Below are positions 1 through 8,536 of a stretch of DNA of 64,000 nt, in pieces. The notes beneath the pieces were generated by a model. It made no database searches and was not told the DNA's origin. It was given only the letters and a program-made list of their open reading frames with translations. Numbering within the stretch: position 1 is the stretch's first letter; the number at the start of each line of letters is the position of its first letter. Both the position numbers and the translations under genes were made by a program. This DNA is from Halorubrum distributum JCM 10118. GTDB lineage: Archaea > Halobacteriota > Halobacteria > Halobacteriales > Haloferacaceae. The stretch covers positions 1-64,000 of the forward strand of contig NZ_AOJN01000039.1 in NCBI RefSeq assembly GCF_000337335.1. Direction: 5' to 3'.

Positions 1-1937
1 GACGCGACGAGGCCGCCGAGGTCGTCGGCGGCGCCGGACTCGTCGGGCAGCGTCGGGAACCGGTCGCTCCCGCCGGCGTGCGCGAGGTACTCGGAGCCGC
101 CGAGCGCGTCGCCGCCGGCGCCGACGAGCAGGAGCTCGGAGTCGGCCGCGCGGTCGGCGTCGAGCGCGGCGGGCGGCGCGTCGTACCCATGCGTCGTGCC
201 CAGGACGGCGAGCGTCGGCGTCGGCGGGATCGGGCCCTCGACGCTGTCGTTGTACAGCGAGACGTTGCCGCCGACGACGGGGGTGTCGAGCGCGGAACAG
301 GCGTCCGCGAGGCCGTCGACGATCCCCTCGAACGCCCCGTACACGTCCGGCTTCTCCGGGTTACCGCCGTTGAGGCAGTCGACCGCGGCGAGCGGGACCG
401 CGCCGGTCGCGGCGAGGTTCGTCGCGTTCTCCAACGCGACCGCGCGGGCGCCCTCGTACGGCGCGACCGCGGTCCACTTCGGGTTCGCGCCGGAGGCGAG
501 CGCGAGGCCGACGCCGTCGGCGGGGTCGCCAGCCACGTCGGCTCCGGCCTCCGATTCCGTCTCCCGGACCGCGAGGAGCGCGGCGTCGTCGCCCGGCTTC
601 ACCGCGGTGCGCGTCCCGACCTCGTGGTCGTACTGGCGGTACACCCAGCGCTTGCTCGCGGTCGAGGGGGCCGAGAGGACGGCCGCGACCGCCTCGGCGA
701 GCGGGGGCTCGTCGGCCGGGAGGTCGCGTTCGGGCTCGCTCGGCGGCTCGCTCGCGAGGTCGTTCATCGGCGCGCCGTCCGCGAGGAACTCGGCGGGCGC
801 GTCGACGACGACCTCGGATTCGGCGCCGCCGTCCTCCTCGTCGCCTTCCTCGGCGTCGCCCGCGAACTCGCAGACGTAGTTTCCGTCGGTCACCTCGCCG
901 ATGACGGAGCAGCCGAGGTCGAACCGCTCGGCGAGGTCGGCGACGCGGTCGACGTCGTCCGGGGCGATCTCGTAGCACATCCGCTCCTGGCTCTCGGCGA
1001 GCAGAATCTCCATCGCGTTCATGTTCGGCTCGCGCTGGTGGACGCTGTCGAGGTCGATCCGCGCGCCGAGCCCGCCCTTCGCGACGAGTTCCGAGGAGGC
1101 ACCGCCGAGGCCGGCCGCGCCGAGGTCGCGGGCGGACAGCACGAGGTCCTCGTCCACGAGGGCCTCGTTGCACTCGATCAGCCGCTTCTCGGCGTAGGGG
1201 TCGCCGACTTGGACCGCGGGGCGGTCCTCGGTCTCGGCGTCCTCCGCGAGGTCCTCCGAGGCGAAGGAGGCGCCGCCGAGCCCGTCGCGGCCGGTGCCGT
1301 TGCCGACGAGGACGAGCTTGTTGCCCGGTTCCTGGGCGGTGGCCGTGACGAGCCGGTCCTCGTTCGTGACGCCGACGCAGGCGACGTTGACGAGGGGGTT
1401 CCCCTCGTAGCCGCCGTGGAAGGCGACGCTGCCGCCGACCGTGGGGACGCCGATGCAGTTGCCGTAGTGGGAGATGCCCTCGACGACGCCCTCGAAGAGG
1501 TAGCGGGAGCGCTCGCGGTCGAAGCCGCCGAAGTACAGCGAGTCGAGGAGGCCGATCGGGTACGCGCCCATGCTCATCGTGTCGCGGACGATGCCGCCGA
1601 CGCCGGTGGCCGCGCCGTCGAACGGGTCGACGAAGGAGGGGTGGTTGTGGCTCTCGACGCCGAACGTGACGTAGGTGTCGCCGTAGTCGTCGGCGTCGCG
1701 CTCGCTCGCCGGCCGGTTCGCCGCCTCGGGCTCGGGCAGCGCGAGGACCGCGGCGTCGTCGCCGGGGCCGACCACGACCTGGTCGCCCTCGCTGTCGAAC
1801 GCCGACAGCAGGGGCCGCGAGGAGCGGTACGCGCAGTGCTCGCTCCAGAGGTTCTCGAACAGCGCGGCCTCGGCCGCCGTCGGCTCCCGACCGAGCTCCG
1901 CGGTCACGAGCTCGTGGTCCGCATCGGACAGACTCAT
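1..1937 (-). CDS. purL: Phosphoribosylformylglycinamidine synthase II, PurL (cut off by window edge)
   Basis: PurL is the large, glutamine-amidotransferase-dependent subunit that makes FGAM from FGAR in purine synthesis. The minus frame opens with ATG at 1937 ([11 protein letters not shown]) and stays open to base 1, giving about 645 residues. The usual length is near 710-720, so the C-terminal end lies outside the window. Recognisable blocks are the [11 protein letters not shown] segment near residue 30, a GPGDDAAV motif, an HNHPSF motif and a GGxSGVGG-like glycine-rich stretch typical of the PurM/PurL ATP-binding fold. The upstream side faces structured repeat copy 1, and a TATA-like TTTTCTATAC run lies about 35 nt ahead of the start. 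Long frames on the other strand here are shadows created by the GC-rich codon use. Confidence 0.95.
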   Translation of the reverse strand, partial: MSLSDADHELVTAELGREPTAAEAALFENLWSEHCAYRSSRPLLSAFDSEGDQVVVGPGDDAAVLALPEPEAANRPASERDADDYGDTYVTFGVESHNHPSFVDPFDGAATGVGGIVRDTMSMGAYPIGLLDSLYFGGFDRERSRYLFEGVVEGISHYGNCIGVPTVGGSVAFHGGYEGNPLVNVACVGVTNEDRLVTATAQEPGNKLVLVGNGTGRDGLGGASFASEDLAEDAETEDRPAVQVGDPYAEKRLIECNEALVDEDLVLSARDLGAAGLGGASSELVAKGGLGARIDLDSVHQREPNMNAMEILLAESQERMCYEIAPDDVDRVADLAERFDLGCSVIGEVTDGNYVCEFAGDAEEGDEEDGGAESEVVVDAPAEFLADGAPMNDLASEPPSEPERDLPADEPPLAEAVAAVLSAPSTASKRWVYRQYDHEVGTRTAVKPGDDAALLAVRETESEAGADVAGDPADGVGLALASGANPKWTAVAPYEGARAVALENATNLAATGAVPLAAVDCLNGGNPEKPDVYGAFEGIVDGLADACSALDTPVVGGNVSLYNDSVEGPIPPTPTLAVLGTTHGYDAPPAALDADRAADSELLLVGAGGDALGGSEYLAHAGGSDRFPTLPDESGAADDLGGLVA

Positions 1938-2043
1938 TCACTTACGTGGTTACCGAGCCGGTTCTAATGCTTTTCTATACGCACGTTCGTGTGTATTCGG
2001 CGACCGCGACGCCGACGGGACGTGAGACGGCTCGCAGTGTTGT

Positions 2044-2371
2044 GCGGTGGCGCGTGCCTGCGAGCGGCCGCTAGGCCGCGAGCCAGCACGCGCGAGGGAC
2101 GCCGCGAGCGACCGGAGGGAGCGAGCGGCGAGGCTGGGGAGGCGTGAGGTGCGGTTGCGGTGCTGTGCGGGGCGGGAGTCAAAGGGGCAGCCGCGAGGAC
2201 GAAGCACGCCGCAGCAAGCACCGCAACGAGGGAGCGAACGCAGTGAGCGACCGAGTGAGGCGCACAGCAAGGCGCGCGAGTCGTCGCGGCTGGGGCTTTG
2301 GCGGTGTTCACCGCCGATCCGCTAGCAGTTATTTATAAACGAACGACCAGCGATCGTGCGACGATTTATAA
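2044..2371 (+). repeat. Structured repeat element, copy 1
   Basis: First of five copies of a structured element in the window. P1 is an 8-bp outer stem (2050-2057 with 2086-2093), an internal loop, and a 6-bp inner stem (2064-2069 with 2074-2079). P2 pairs 2100-2105 with 2125-2130. A conserved block starting GAGGCTGGGG (2130-2149) follows. P3 pairs AAAG at 2181-2184 with CTTT at 2296-2299, has a GGG/GGG internal loop, then pairs 2188-2196 with 2284-2292 plus 3 more pairs after one mismatch. A tail ends in TTTATAA at 2332-2338; a second TTTATAA at 2365-2371 holds the stop codon of the next minus-strand gene. Short reading frames inside are not shared between copies. Confidence 0.85.
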
Positions 2372-2743
2372 GAGATAGGTCACCGCGACGAACACGACGA
2401 CCGTTCCGGCGACGCCGAGCGCCATCGCCTTCGCGTTGAGCCGGACCGCCTTCTTGCGGTCGGCGGCGAGCGCCGCCTCGTTTTGAATCTCGTTCGCCCC
2501 GTCGCCCACGTCGAAGACGCCCATCCCGGCGAAGCCGATACAGAAGCGCTCGCGGTACTGTAACGCCCCCATCGCGGCGCCGTACAACGGGACCACCGAG
2601 GCGATCAGCGCCCACCGCGGCCACGCGAGCGCGACGGCCGCCGCGACGTACGCCGCCGCGGCCAGCAGCGACCCGACGCCGAGGAGAAGCCGCCGTCGCT
2701 GTTGGGTCGGTCCGATGTTACACACGCCCGGTTGGTACTCCAT
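2366..2743 (-). CDS. Small conserved haloarchaeal membrane protein
   Basis: Protein of 125 residues starting MEYQPGVCNIGP, ATG at 2743. The CNIGP start followed by a basic RRR patch is one I have seen in haloarchaeal integral membrane proteins of unknown function. Hydrophobic stretches lie at about residues 19-40, 43-60 and 106-124. Between them is a conserved-looking YRERFCIGFAGMGVFD segment, then a charged loop. No catalytic motif is visible. The longer upstream extension of this frame (to 3094) is antisense to the MBL gene and is rejected. The last codons are CTC TTA TAA, so the stop sits inside the TTTATAA that ends repeat copy 1. It is divergent from the MBL gene, about 170 bp away. Confidence 0.8.
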   Translation of the reverse strand: MEYQPGVCNIGPTQQRRRLLLGVGSLLAAAAYVAAAVALAWPRWALIASVVPLYGAAMGALQYRERFCIGFAGMGVFDVGDGANEIQNEAALAADRKKAVRLNAKAMALGVAGTVVVFVAVTYLL

Positions 2744-2912
2744 ACCGGCGGTGAGGGACGCGCGAGTAAAAGCCCTCCCGACGGCGGAGATCGGAGGCGC
2801 CGGCCGCGGTCCCGACGCCCGACTGAGAGGGATCCGGTCGCCCGAGAGCGCGTCCGCCGGTCCGCCTCGCCGCGGTGGCAACCGTAAAAAGGGCTCCCGC
2901 CGACGTAGTCGT

Positions 2913-3962
2913 GTGAAACGGATCCAGCTCGGCAACACCGTCTTCGAGGGCGCAAACGACGTGTACCTGCTCGACGGGGAGACCACCGCGCTCGTCGACA
3001 CCGGCGTCGCGCTCCCGGACGTGCGCGGGGAGTTGGTCGACGGCCTCGCCGAGTACGGCCGCTCGTTCGGGGACATCGACGCGGTCGTGCTCACCCACTG
3101 GCACCCGGACCACGCGGGGCTCGCGGGCGAGATTCAGGCCGAAGGCGGCGCGGACGTGTACGTCCACGAGGCGGACGCCGCCCTCGTCGACGGGTCGGAG
3201 ACGCCGCTGTTCGCCGACCGCGACCTCCAGCGCGAGACGTTCGAGCGGTGGGGGATGCCCGACGCCGACCGGGAGCGACTCACCGATTTCTTCTCGGCGG
3301 TCAGCGCGGACCTCTCCGGGGAGCCGGCCGACGTGACGACGTTCGAAGACGGCGACGCGATCGAGGCCGGCGGCGTCGAGCTCGAAGCCCTCCACCTGCC
3401 GGGCCACACCGCGGGGCTCTCCGGGTTCGCGTTCGACCCCCGAACCGTCCCCGATCACGACCCCGTGGCGGGAGAGAATGCGACGGAGGAGGCGTTCACC
3501 GGCGACGCGCTGCTCCCGAAGTACACGCCCAACGTCGGCGGCGCGGACGTGCGCGTCGAGGGCGCGCTCGCGGCGTACGCCGAGAGCCTCGCGCGGATCG
3601 TCGCCCGCGACTTCGACGCGGCCCACCCCGGCCATCGGTGGCGGATCGACGAGCCGAGCCGCCGCGCGGCGACGATCCTCGACCACCACCGCCACCGGAC
3701 CCGGCGAGTGATCGAGGTCCTCGACGAGTCCGGGCCCGCGACCGCGTGGGACGTGTCGGCCGCGCTGTTCGGGTCGCTGGAGGAGATCCACGTCCTCCAC
3801 GGCCCCGGCGAGGCGTTCTCGCACCTCGACCACCTCGCCGACGCCGGCGTCGTCGAGCCCGACGGGACCGCGTACCGCCTCGTCGACCCCGACCCCGACG
3901 TCGACGCGCTGTTCCCGACGACGCCCCTCGACGACCTCGTCGACGGGAGCGACGACGCGTAG
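2913..3962 (+). CDS. MBL-fold metallo-hydrolase (LACTB2-like)
   Basis: Metallo-beta-lactamase fold hydrolase of 349 residues; the substrate cannot be told from sequence. The metal site is clear: THWHPDHAG near residue 60, LPGHTAG near 155, an acidic ligand in TGDALLPKY and a final His in HPGHRW. The C-terminal third (about 235-340) has a winged-helix look, as in LACTB2-type enzymes. I take GTG at 2913 (KRIQLGNTVFEG) as the start because homology begins there and an A-rich TATA-like run (GTAAAAAGGG) lies about 25-30 nt upstream. The frame upstream of it is antisense to the neighbouring promoter region. Confidence 0.85.
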   Translation: MKRIQLGNTVFEGANDVYLLDGETTALVDTGVALPDVRGELVDGLAEYGRSFGDIDAVVLTHWHPDHAGLAGEIQAEGGADVYVHEADAALVDGSETPLFADRDLQRETFERWGMPDADRERLTDFFSAVSADLSGEPADVTTFEDGDAIEAGGVELEALHLPGHTAGLSGFAFDPRTVPDHDPVAGENATEEAFTGDALLPKYTPNVGGADVRVEGALAAYAESLARIVARDFDAAHPGHRWRIDEPSRRAATILDHHRHRTRRVIEVLDESGPATAWDVSAALFGSLEEIHVLHGPGEAFSHLDHLADAGVVEPDGTAYRLVDPDPDVDALFPTTPLDDLVDGSDDA

Positions 3963-4037
3963 GCGGAGCGTTCCGGTAATTCCTCCTCTCGTTTCGGCCG
4001 GCGAAAGCTATTCCCGGCCCCCGGCGTATTCGGGGAC

Positions 4038-4982
4038 GTGAAGCGGGACGCCCTCGTCGCGGTCGCGGTCGCCCTCCTCGCCCTCGTCGCGCTCGGCGTC
4101 GCGGCCGCGACGCTGAACACCGCCGTCGACACGGGCAGCGGTGGGTTCGGCGGTGGCGGCGGCGACGCCCCGAGCGTCGGATCGGACACCGGAGACCCCG
4201 GCGTGCTCTCCCCGTCGGGCGAGGCCGGCGAGTTCTCCGCGTCGGGCCTCTGCTTCCCGTTCCTCAGGGAGCCGCCCGCCGTGCTCGCGCTGCTCGCCGG
4301 ACTGACGCTGATGGCCGGGATCACCTATCGGGACACCGCGTCGCCGTTCGCGAGCGTCGCCGTCGCCGCCGTGATGGGCGCCCCGATCGGGGTCCTCTTC
4401 TGGGTGCTGTCGACGTGCCGCTCGGTGGCGCAGAGCATCTCCATCTCGCTCGGCACCGGCGGCAACGGAACGGGGCTGTTGCCGGGCGGCGCGGCCGGCG
4501 GCGGGTTCGGCAGCGGGGAGGGCGCGGCGTCGGCGCCGCAGATCCTGTTCGCGCTCGTCGTCGTCGCCGCGGTGATCGCGAGCGTCGCCGCGCTCCTCCT
4601 CGCCGGCGGCGACGACGGGGCGGGCGGGGACGCGGGCGGTCGGCCCGAGGAGGCGGACGAGGAGCCGCCGGCCCTCGACGCGATCGGTCGGACCGCCGGC
4701 GAGGCCGCCGACCGGATCGAGTCGTCGGACGCGGACAACGAGGTGTACCGGGCGTGGCGGGACATGACCGATGTCCTCGACGTCGAGCGCCCGGCCTCCT
4801 CGACGCCGGCGGAGTTCGCGACCGCCGCGGTCGACGCCGGCGTCGACGAGGAGCCGGTGACCGCGCTCACCGAGGTGTTCGAGCGCGTGCGGTACGGCGG
4901 CGAGGACGCGACCGACGACCGCGAGCGCCGCGCCGTCGAGGCGCTGCGCCGGATCGAGGAACGGCACGGGGGCGACTCGTGA
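4038..4982 (+). CDS. DUF4129 domain membrane protein
   Basis: Protein of 314 residues starting GTG at 4038. An N-terminal membrane helix (residues 5-25) is followed by a Gly/Ser-rich outer loop, membrane helices at about 75-95, 100-125 and 170-190, and an acidic linker. The C-terminal domain from about 225 on (YRAWRDMTDVLDV to EALRRIEERHGG) is the DUF4129 domain, usual beside transglutaminase or DUF58/MoxR genes. It is the first gene of a tightly packed membrane operon (DUF4129, DUF7269-like, DUF58, DUF7519-like) with stop/start overlaps. In many haloarchaea such clusters sit with a MoxR AAA ATPase; none is seen here. The job is unknown; an envelope or secretion-linked role is inferred. Confidence 0.85.
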   Translation: MKRDALVAVAVALLALVALGVAAATLNTAVDTGSGGFGGGGGDAPSVGSDTGDPGVLSPSGEAGEFSASGLCFPFLREPPAVLALLAGLTLMAGITYRDTASPFASVAVAAVMGAPIGVLFWVLSTCRSVAQSISISLGTGGNGTGLLPGGAAGGGFGSGEGAASAPQILFALVVVAAVIASVAALLLAGGDDGAGGDAGGRPEEADEEPPALDAIGRTAGEAADRIESSDADNEVYRAWRDMTDVLDVERPASSTPAEFATAAVDAGVDEEPVTALTEVFERVRYGGEDATDDRERRAVEALRRIEERHGGDS

Positions 4983-5050
4983 GCCGCGAACCGACCGGCG
5001 TCGCGGCCGCGGTCGAGCGCCGCGCCGAGCCCGGCGGGGGTGACCCGTAG
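4979..5050 (+). CDS. Possible 23-codon coupled mini-ORF
   Basis: A 23-codon frame (GTG AGC CGC to CCG TAG) fits exactly between two operon genes. Its GTG overlaps the DUF4129 stop (GTGA), and its TAG overlaps the GTG start of the next gene by one base (TAGTG). Composition is Arg/Glu/Gly-rich with no recognisable motif. It may be real and only serve to carry ribosomes across the gap, or be chance in GC-rich DNA. Confidence 0.2.
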   Translation: MSREPTGVAAAVERRAEPGGGDP

Positions 5051-5601
5051 TGCGCCCGCTCGCGCTCGCGGGGGTGCTGGCGGTCGCCGTCGGCCTCCTC
5101 GCGGCGCTCGACCGCGGAATCGCGGCCGCAATCTCCCCCACCTCGGCCGTCGTCACGCTGATCGGCGTCCTCGGCGTGGTCCAGGGGGTCCGGTACGCGA
5201 ACGCGCGCCGCGACCGGCGGCGGCTGCTGACCGACCCCGGCGAGCCGGAGCGGCGCGCGCCGGCCGCGGTGCCCGGGTCGGACCTCGACGAGCGGATCGC
5301 GCGGGTCGCCAGCCCGGCGCCGGGCGGCTACCGAGATCGCAGGGACCTCCGCGACCGGGTCCGGGAGGTCGCGGTCGACGCCGTGGCCCGCGACCGCAAC
5401 TGCTCGCCGGAGGCCGCGGCGACCGCCGTCGACGACGGGACGTGGTCGGACGACCCCGTCGCGGCCGCGTTCTTCGACACCCGGACCGCGTATCCGCTCC
5501 GGGTCCGCCTGTCGGCCGGGGTCCGGGGGCGCTCCAACTACTGGTACGGCCTCCGGGCCGCGATCGACGAGATCGAGCGGGTCGAGGGGGGAGCGCCGTG
5601 A
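5050..5601 (+). CDS. DUF7269-like membrane-anchored protein
   Basis: Protein of 183 residues, GTG at 5050. Two hydrophobic helices (about 1-22 and 28-46) precede a charged cytoplasmic-looking region. The C-terminal half has alpha-helical segments with a conserved-looking RDLRDRVREVAVDA stretch and RSNYWYGLRAAIDEIE near the end. This matches the haloarchaeal protein usually found just upstream of DUF58 genes (DUF7269 from memory, not searched). It is coupled both upstream (TAGTG) and downstream (GTGA overlap with the DUF58 gene), so it is very likely part of one membrane complex. No enzyme motif is present. Confidence 0.75.
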   Translation: MRPLALAGVLAVAVGLLAALDRGIAAAISPTSAVVTLIGVLGVVQGVRYANARRDRRRLLTDPGEPERRAPAAVPGSDLDERIARVASPAPGGYRDRRDLRDRVREVAVDAVARDRNCSPEAAATAVDDGTWSDDPVAAAFFDTRTAYPLRVRLSAGVRGRSNYWYGLRAAIDEIERVEGGAP

Positions 5602-7130
5602 GCGACCCCGGAGACGCAGCGGTCGCGTCCGAGTCGGACGCGGCGACGCTCGATGAGGCCGAGGCGGGCGCGCCGGAGCGGAGCGAGCGAGCCGGACCGA
5701 ACGCCGCCGACGCCGACGCGACGGGAACCGAGAGCGACGCCGCAGAAAGCGCAGGCGACGCGGCCGAACGGGCCGGCGACGCGGCAGAAAGCGCAGGCGA
5801 CGCGGCCGAACGGGCCGGCGACGCGGCCGAACGGGCTTCCGAGACCCCGACCGATCGCGAGCGCCGTCGCGAGGTCGCGACCGACCGCTGGCTGGGGATC
5901 GCGGGCGCGGCGCTGGCGCTGGTCGGCCTCGGGGTGCTCGTCCGGCAGCCGTCGCTGGTGCTCTCGGGCGCGGTCGGCGTCGGCTACGCCGTGTACGCGC
6001 GGGCGGGCGACGCGCCGACGCCGACGCTCTCGGTGACGCGGTCCGTGAGCGACGAGGCGCCGGCCCCCGGCGACGAGGTGCGCGTGACCGTCCGCGCCGA
6101 GAACGTCGGGGAGACGGCGCTGCCGGACCTCCGGCTCGTCGACGGCGTCCCGCCCGGGCTGGCTGTCGTCGACGGCCCCGCGCGGGTCGCGACGGCGCTG
6201 CGGCCCGGGACGGCGGTGACGTTCGAGTACACCGTGCGAGCGGCTCGGGGCGACCACGAGTGGGAGCCGCTGACCGCGGTCACGCGCGACGCGGCGGGCG
6301 CCCGGGAGCGCACGACCGTCCTCGACGCGCCGACCGCGATCGCCTGTACGCCGGAGCTGTCGGCCGGCGGGGACCTCCCCCTGCGCGGGCTGACGACCGT
6401 CCACCACGGGCGGGTGCCGACCGACGTGGGCGGCGCCGGCGTCGAGTTCCACGCCACCCGGGAGTACCGCCGCGGCGACCCGCTGAAGCGGATCGACTGG
6501 AACCGGCGGGCGCGGACGGGCGAGCTGTCGACCGTCGAGCTGCGCGAGGAGCGCTCGGCGACCGTCGTGCTGCTCGTCGACGCCCGCGAGTCCGCGTACG
6601 TCGCGGCCGACCCCGACGCGGAAACGGCGGTGGAGGCGAGCGTCGCGGCCGCCGGCCAGGCGTTCTCCGCGCTCCTCGACGGCGGCGACCGCGTCGGGAT
6701 CGCGGCGCTGTCGCCGCTGGACTGCTGGCTCCCGCCCGGCAGCGGGACCGTCCACGCCGCCCGCGGTCGCGAGACGCTGGCCACCGACCCGGCGCTCGCG
6801 CCGACGCCGAGCGACGAGCGGTTCTACCGGTCGCTGTGGCTCCGGCGGTTCCGGCGGCGGCTCCCGGCCGACGCGCAGGTGCTGTTTTTCACCCCCTTGG
6901 TCGACGACACCGCGGCGACGCTCGCACGGCGGATCGACGCGCACGGTCACCTCGTGACGGTGCTCTCGCCGGATTCGACGACGACCGAGACGGCCGGCCA
7001 GCGGCTGACGACCTTCGAGCGCCGCCAGCGGCTGCGGTCGCTCCGGTCGGCGGGGATCCGCGCGCTGGAGTGGGGCGACGACTCCTTCCCGGTCGCGGTC
7101 GCGGCCGCGACGAGGCGGTGGTCGCGATGA
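5598..7130 (+). CDS. DUF58 domain protein with vWA-like core
   Basis: Protein of 510 residues, GTG at 5598 overlapping the previous stop (GTGA). Order: an acidic/Ala-rich N-terminus with heptapeptide repeats (about 46-80), two membrane helices (about 97-130), a CARDB/DUF11-like beta domain (about 135-235), then the DUF58 domain (about 270-375) with its hallmark REYRRGDPLKRIDWNRRARTG. A von Willebrand A-like fold follows (VVLLVDARES as the degenerate metal-site strand; GDRVGIAALS). In bacteria and archaea DUF58 proteins usually pair with MoxR ATPases, thought to act as chaperone-like systems for envelope or redox complexes. Here the cluster carries DUF4129, DUF7269-like and DUF7519-like partners but no MoxR. 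Confidence 0.9.
   Translation: MSDPGDAAVASESDAATLDEAEAGAPERSERAGPNAADADATGTESDAAESAGDAAERAGDAAESAGDAAERAGDAAERASETPTDRERRREVATDRWLGIAGAALALVGLGVLVRQPSLVLSGAVGVGYAVYARAGDAPTPTLSVTRSVSDEAPAPGDEVRVTVRAENVGETALPDLRLVDGVPPGLAVVDGPARVATALRPGTAVTFEYTVRAARGDHEWEPLTAVTRDAAGARERTTVLDAPTAIACTPELSAGGDLPLRGLTTVHHGRVPTDVGGAGVEFHATREYRRGDPLKRIDWNRRARTGELSTVELREERSATVVLLVDARESAYVAADPDAETAVEASVAAAGQAFSALLDGGDRVGIAALSPLDCWLPPGSGTVHAARGRETLATDPALAPTPSDERFYRSLWLRRFRRRLPADAQVLFFTPLVDDTAATLARRIDAHGHLVTVLSPDSTTTETAGQRLTTFERRQRLRSLRSAGIRALEWGDDSFPVAVAAATRRWSR
5733..5837 (+). repeat. 21-bp in-frame tandem repeat, five units
   Basis: Five consecutive 21-bp units encode heptapeptides of the form (S/G)DAAE(S/R)A in the N-terminal region of the DUF58 protein. 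The third and fifth DNA units alternate between GCAGAAAGC and GCCGAACGG versions, so the array looks like a 42-bp duplication plus drift. Being a multiple of three, copy-number change would keep the frame. Confidence 0.8.
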
Positions 7131-7726
7131 GCGGGGAGGGATCGGGGAGCAAAGTGGCGGGCGACGATTCGGCGGGCGGGGCGACCGGGGACCGCTCGCG
7201 GGCCGCGACGAGCGACGACGCGCTCGTCGACTTCCACGAGACGGACGCGCGGCCGCCGACGGTCGCGGTCGTCGCGAGCCTCGCGGCCGCAGGCGCGGCG
7301 GCGACCGCCGCGCTGGTCGCGAGTCCGACCGGCGGCGCGCTGCTCGGCGTCGCCGCGCTCGGGTTCCTCGCCGGGTCGCTCCGGAGTTCGACGCGGGTCT
7401 TGGGGTGGGGCGCGGCCGTCGGCGTGGTCGGCCTCGCGCTCGCGGGGTATCGCGGCGCGCCCGCCGAGGCGCTGCTCGTCGCCGCCGTCGGCCTCGCGGT
7501 CGCGTGGGACGTCGCCGACCACGGCGTCGGCCTCGGCGAGCAGGTGGGTCGGGGTGCCCGCGTTCGGCGCAACGTCGCGGTCCACGCGGGGGCGAGCCTG
7601 CTCGTCGGCGCGCTCGCGGCGGCCCTCGTCTACGGCGTCTCCCTCGCGGTCGGCGGCGGGCAGCCGGTGGCCGCGCTCGCGCTGCTGTTGGCGGGCGGCA
7701 TCGCGCTGATCTCGGCGCTGCGGTGA
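7127..7726 (+). CDS. DUF7519-like integral membrane protein
   Basis: Protein of 199 residues, ATG at 7127 overlapping the DUF58 stop (ATGA). The first 45 residues are polar and acidic. Six hydrophobic helices then follow at about 46-66, 68-84, 88-104, 108-122, 145-168 and 175-195. No catalytic residues are evident. It matches the multi-helix protein commonly found as the last gene of haloarchaeal DUF58 clusters (DUF7519 by memory). It is translationally coupled to the DUF58 gene and is likely a membrane partner of it. Confidence 0.75.
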   Translation: MSGEGSGSKVAGDDSAGGATGDRSRAATSDDALVDFHETDARPPTVAVVASLAAAGAAATAALVASPTGGALLGVAALGFLAGSLRSSTRVLGWGAAVGVVGLALAGYRGAPAEALLVAAVGLAVAWDVADHGVGLGEQVGRGARVRRNVAVHAGASLLVGALAAALVYGVSLAVGGGQPVAALALLLAGGIALISALR

Positions 7727-7828
7727 CGCCGGGGACGGCGAGGCGAGCGGCGTCGACCGGGAGGGAGCGAACGCCCCGCGACGCCGGAGCTAAACCCTTA
7801 TCAGCGCGCGGGTGGCAGGTACGGTCGT

Positions 7829-8524
7829 ATGAGCGACCTCCCGGACGACTTCGACTGCACGCTCACCAACTGGGAGTACATCTACGGGCTCTGCCGCAAC
7901 GTCTCCGACGCGGTGAAGCGGGCCGACTTCGAGCCGGACGTGGTCGTCGCCCTGGCCCGCGGCGGCTGGTTCGCGGGCCGGTGCGTCTGCGACTTCCTCG
8001 GGCTCAACGATCTCACCAGCCTCAAGATGGAACACTACGTCGGCGCCGCGGAGAAGAGCGACGAGCCCCAGATCCGCTACCCGATGCCGGAGGGGAGCGT
8101 GGAGGGGAAGAACGTCCTCATCATCGACGACATCGCGGACACCGGCGGCTCGATCCGCCGCGCCGAGGAGTACGTCGACGAGCGGGACGCCGCCGAGGTC
8201 CGAACCGCGACGCTCCAGCTTCTGGGCACCTCCGAGTTCCAGCCCGACTTCGTGGGCGAGCGGCTCGAACAGTGGACGTGGGTCGTCTATCCGTGGAACT
8301 TCCTCGAGGACATGGTCGACCTCACGGAGGGGGCAATGGAGCGCGCCGACGAGTCGGCGTTCTCGCGGGAGGACCTGCGCCACTACTTAGAGGAGTTCCA
8401 CGGCATCGGTCGGATCGAGATGGAGGTCGCCCAGCCCGACCGCCTCGACGAGGTCATCGACGAGATGGTGCGGCGCGACGTCGCGGAGCCCGTCGGCGAC
8501 GAGACCTGGGCGCTCGCCGAGTAG
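7829..8524 (+). CDS. Purine-type phosphoribosyltransferase
   Basis: Type I PRTase of 231 residues. The PRPP-binding loop is VLIIDDIADTGGSIR at residues 96-110, and VVVALARGGWFAGR (about 38-51) is the flexible-loop region. It probably salvages hypoxanthine, guanine or xanthine (Gpt/Hpt-like); the base cannot be fixed from sequence. The C-terminal 60 residues form an extension after the core with a helical EEFHGIGRIEMEV segment. The start ATG at 7829 is preceded by a BRE/TATA-like TAAACCCTTATC about 30 nt upstream, consistent with a leaderless message. The HD phosphohydrolase gene follows 12 bp downstream. Confidence 0.88.
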   Translation: MSDLPDDFDCTLTNWEYIYGLCRNVSDAVKRADFEPDVVVALARGGWFAGRCVCDFLGLNDLTSLKMEHYVGAAEKSDEPQIRYPMPEGSVEGKNVLIIDDIADTGGSIRRAEEYVDERDAAEVRTATLQLLGTSEFQPDFVGERLEQWTWVVYPWNFLEDMVDLTEGAMERADESAFSREDLRHYLEEFHGIGRIEMEVAQPDRLDEVIDEMVRRDVAEPVGDETWALAE

Positions 8525-8536
8525 CGGACCGGAGCG

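Noticed and set aside
2047-2338. Short ORFs inside the repeat elements (92, 64, 66-89 residue frames in copies 1, 3 and 4)
   Set aside because: The frames are not shared between copies, and the base changes follow hairpin pairing rather than codons. They read as Arg/Ser/Gly-rich nonsense and are likely spurious gene calls.
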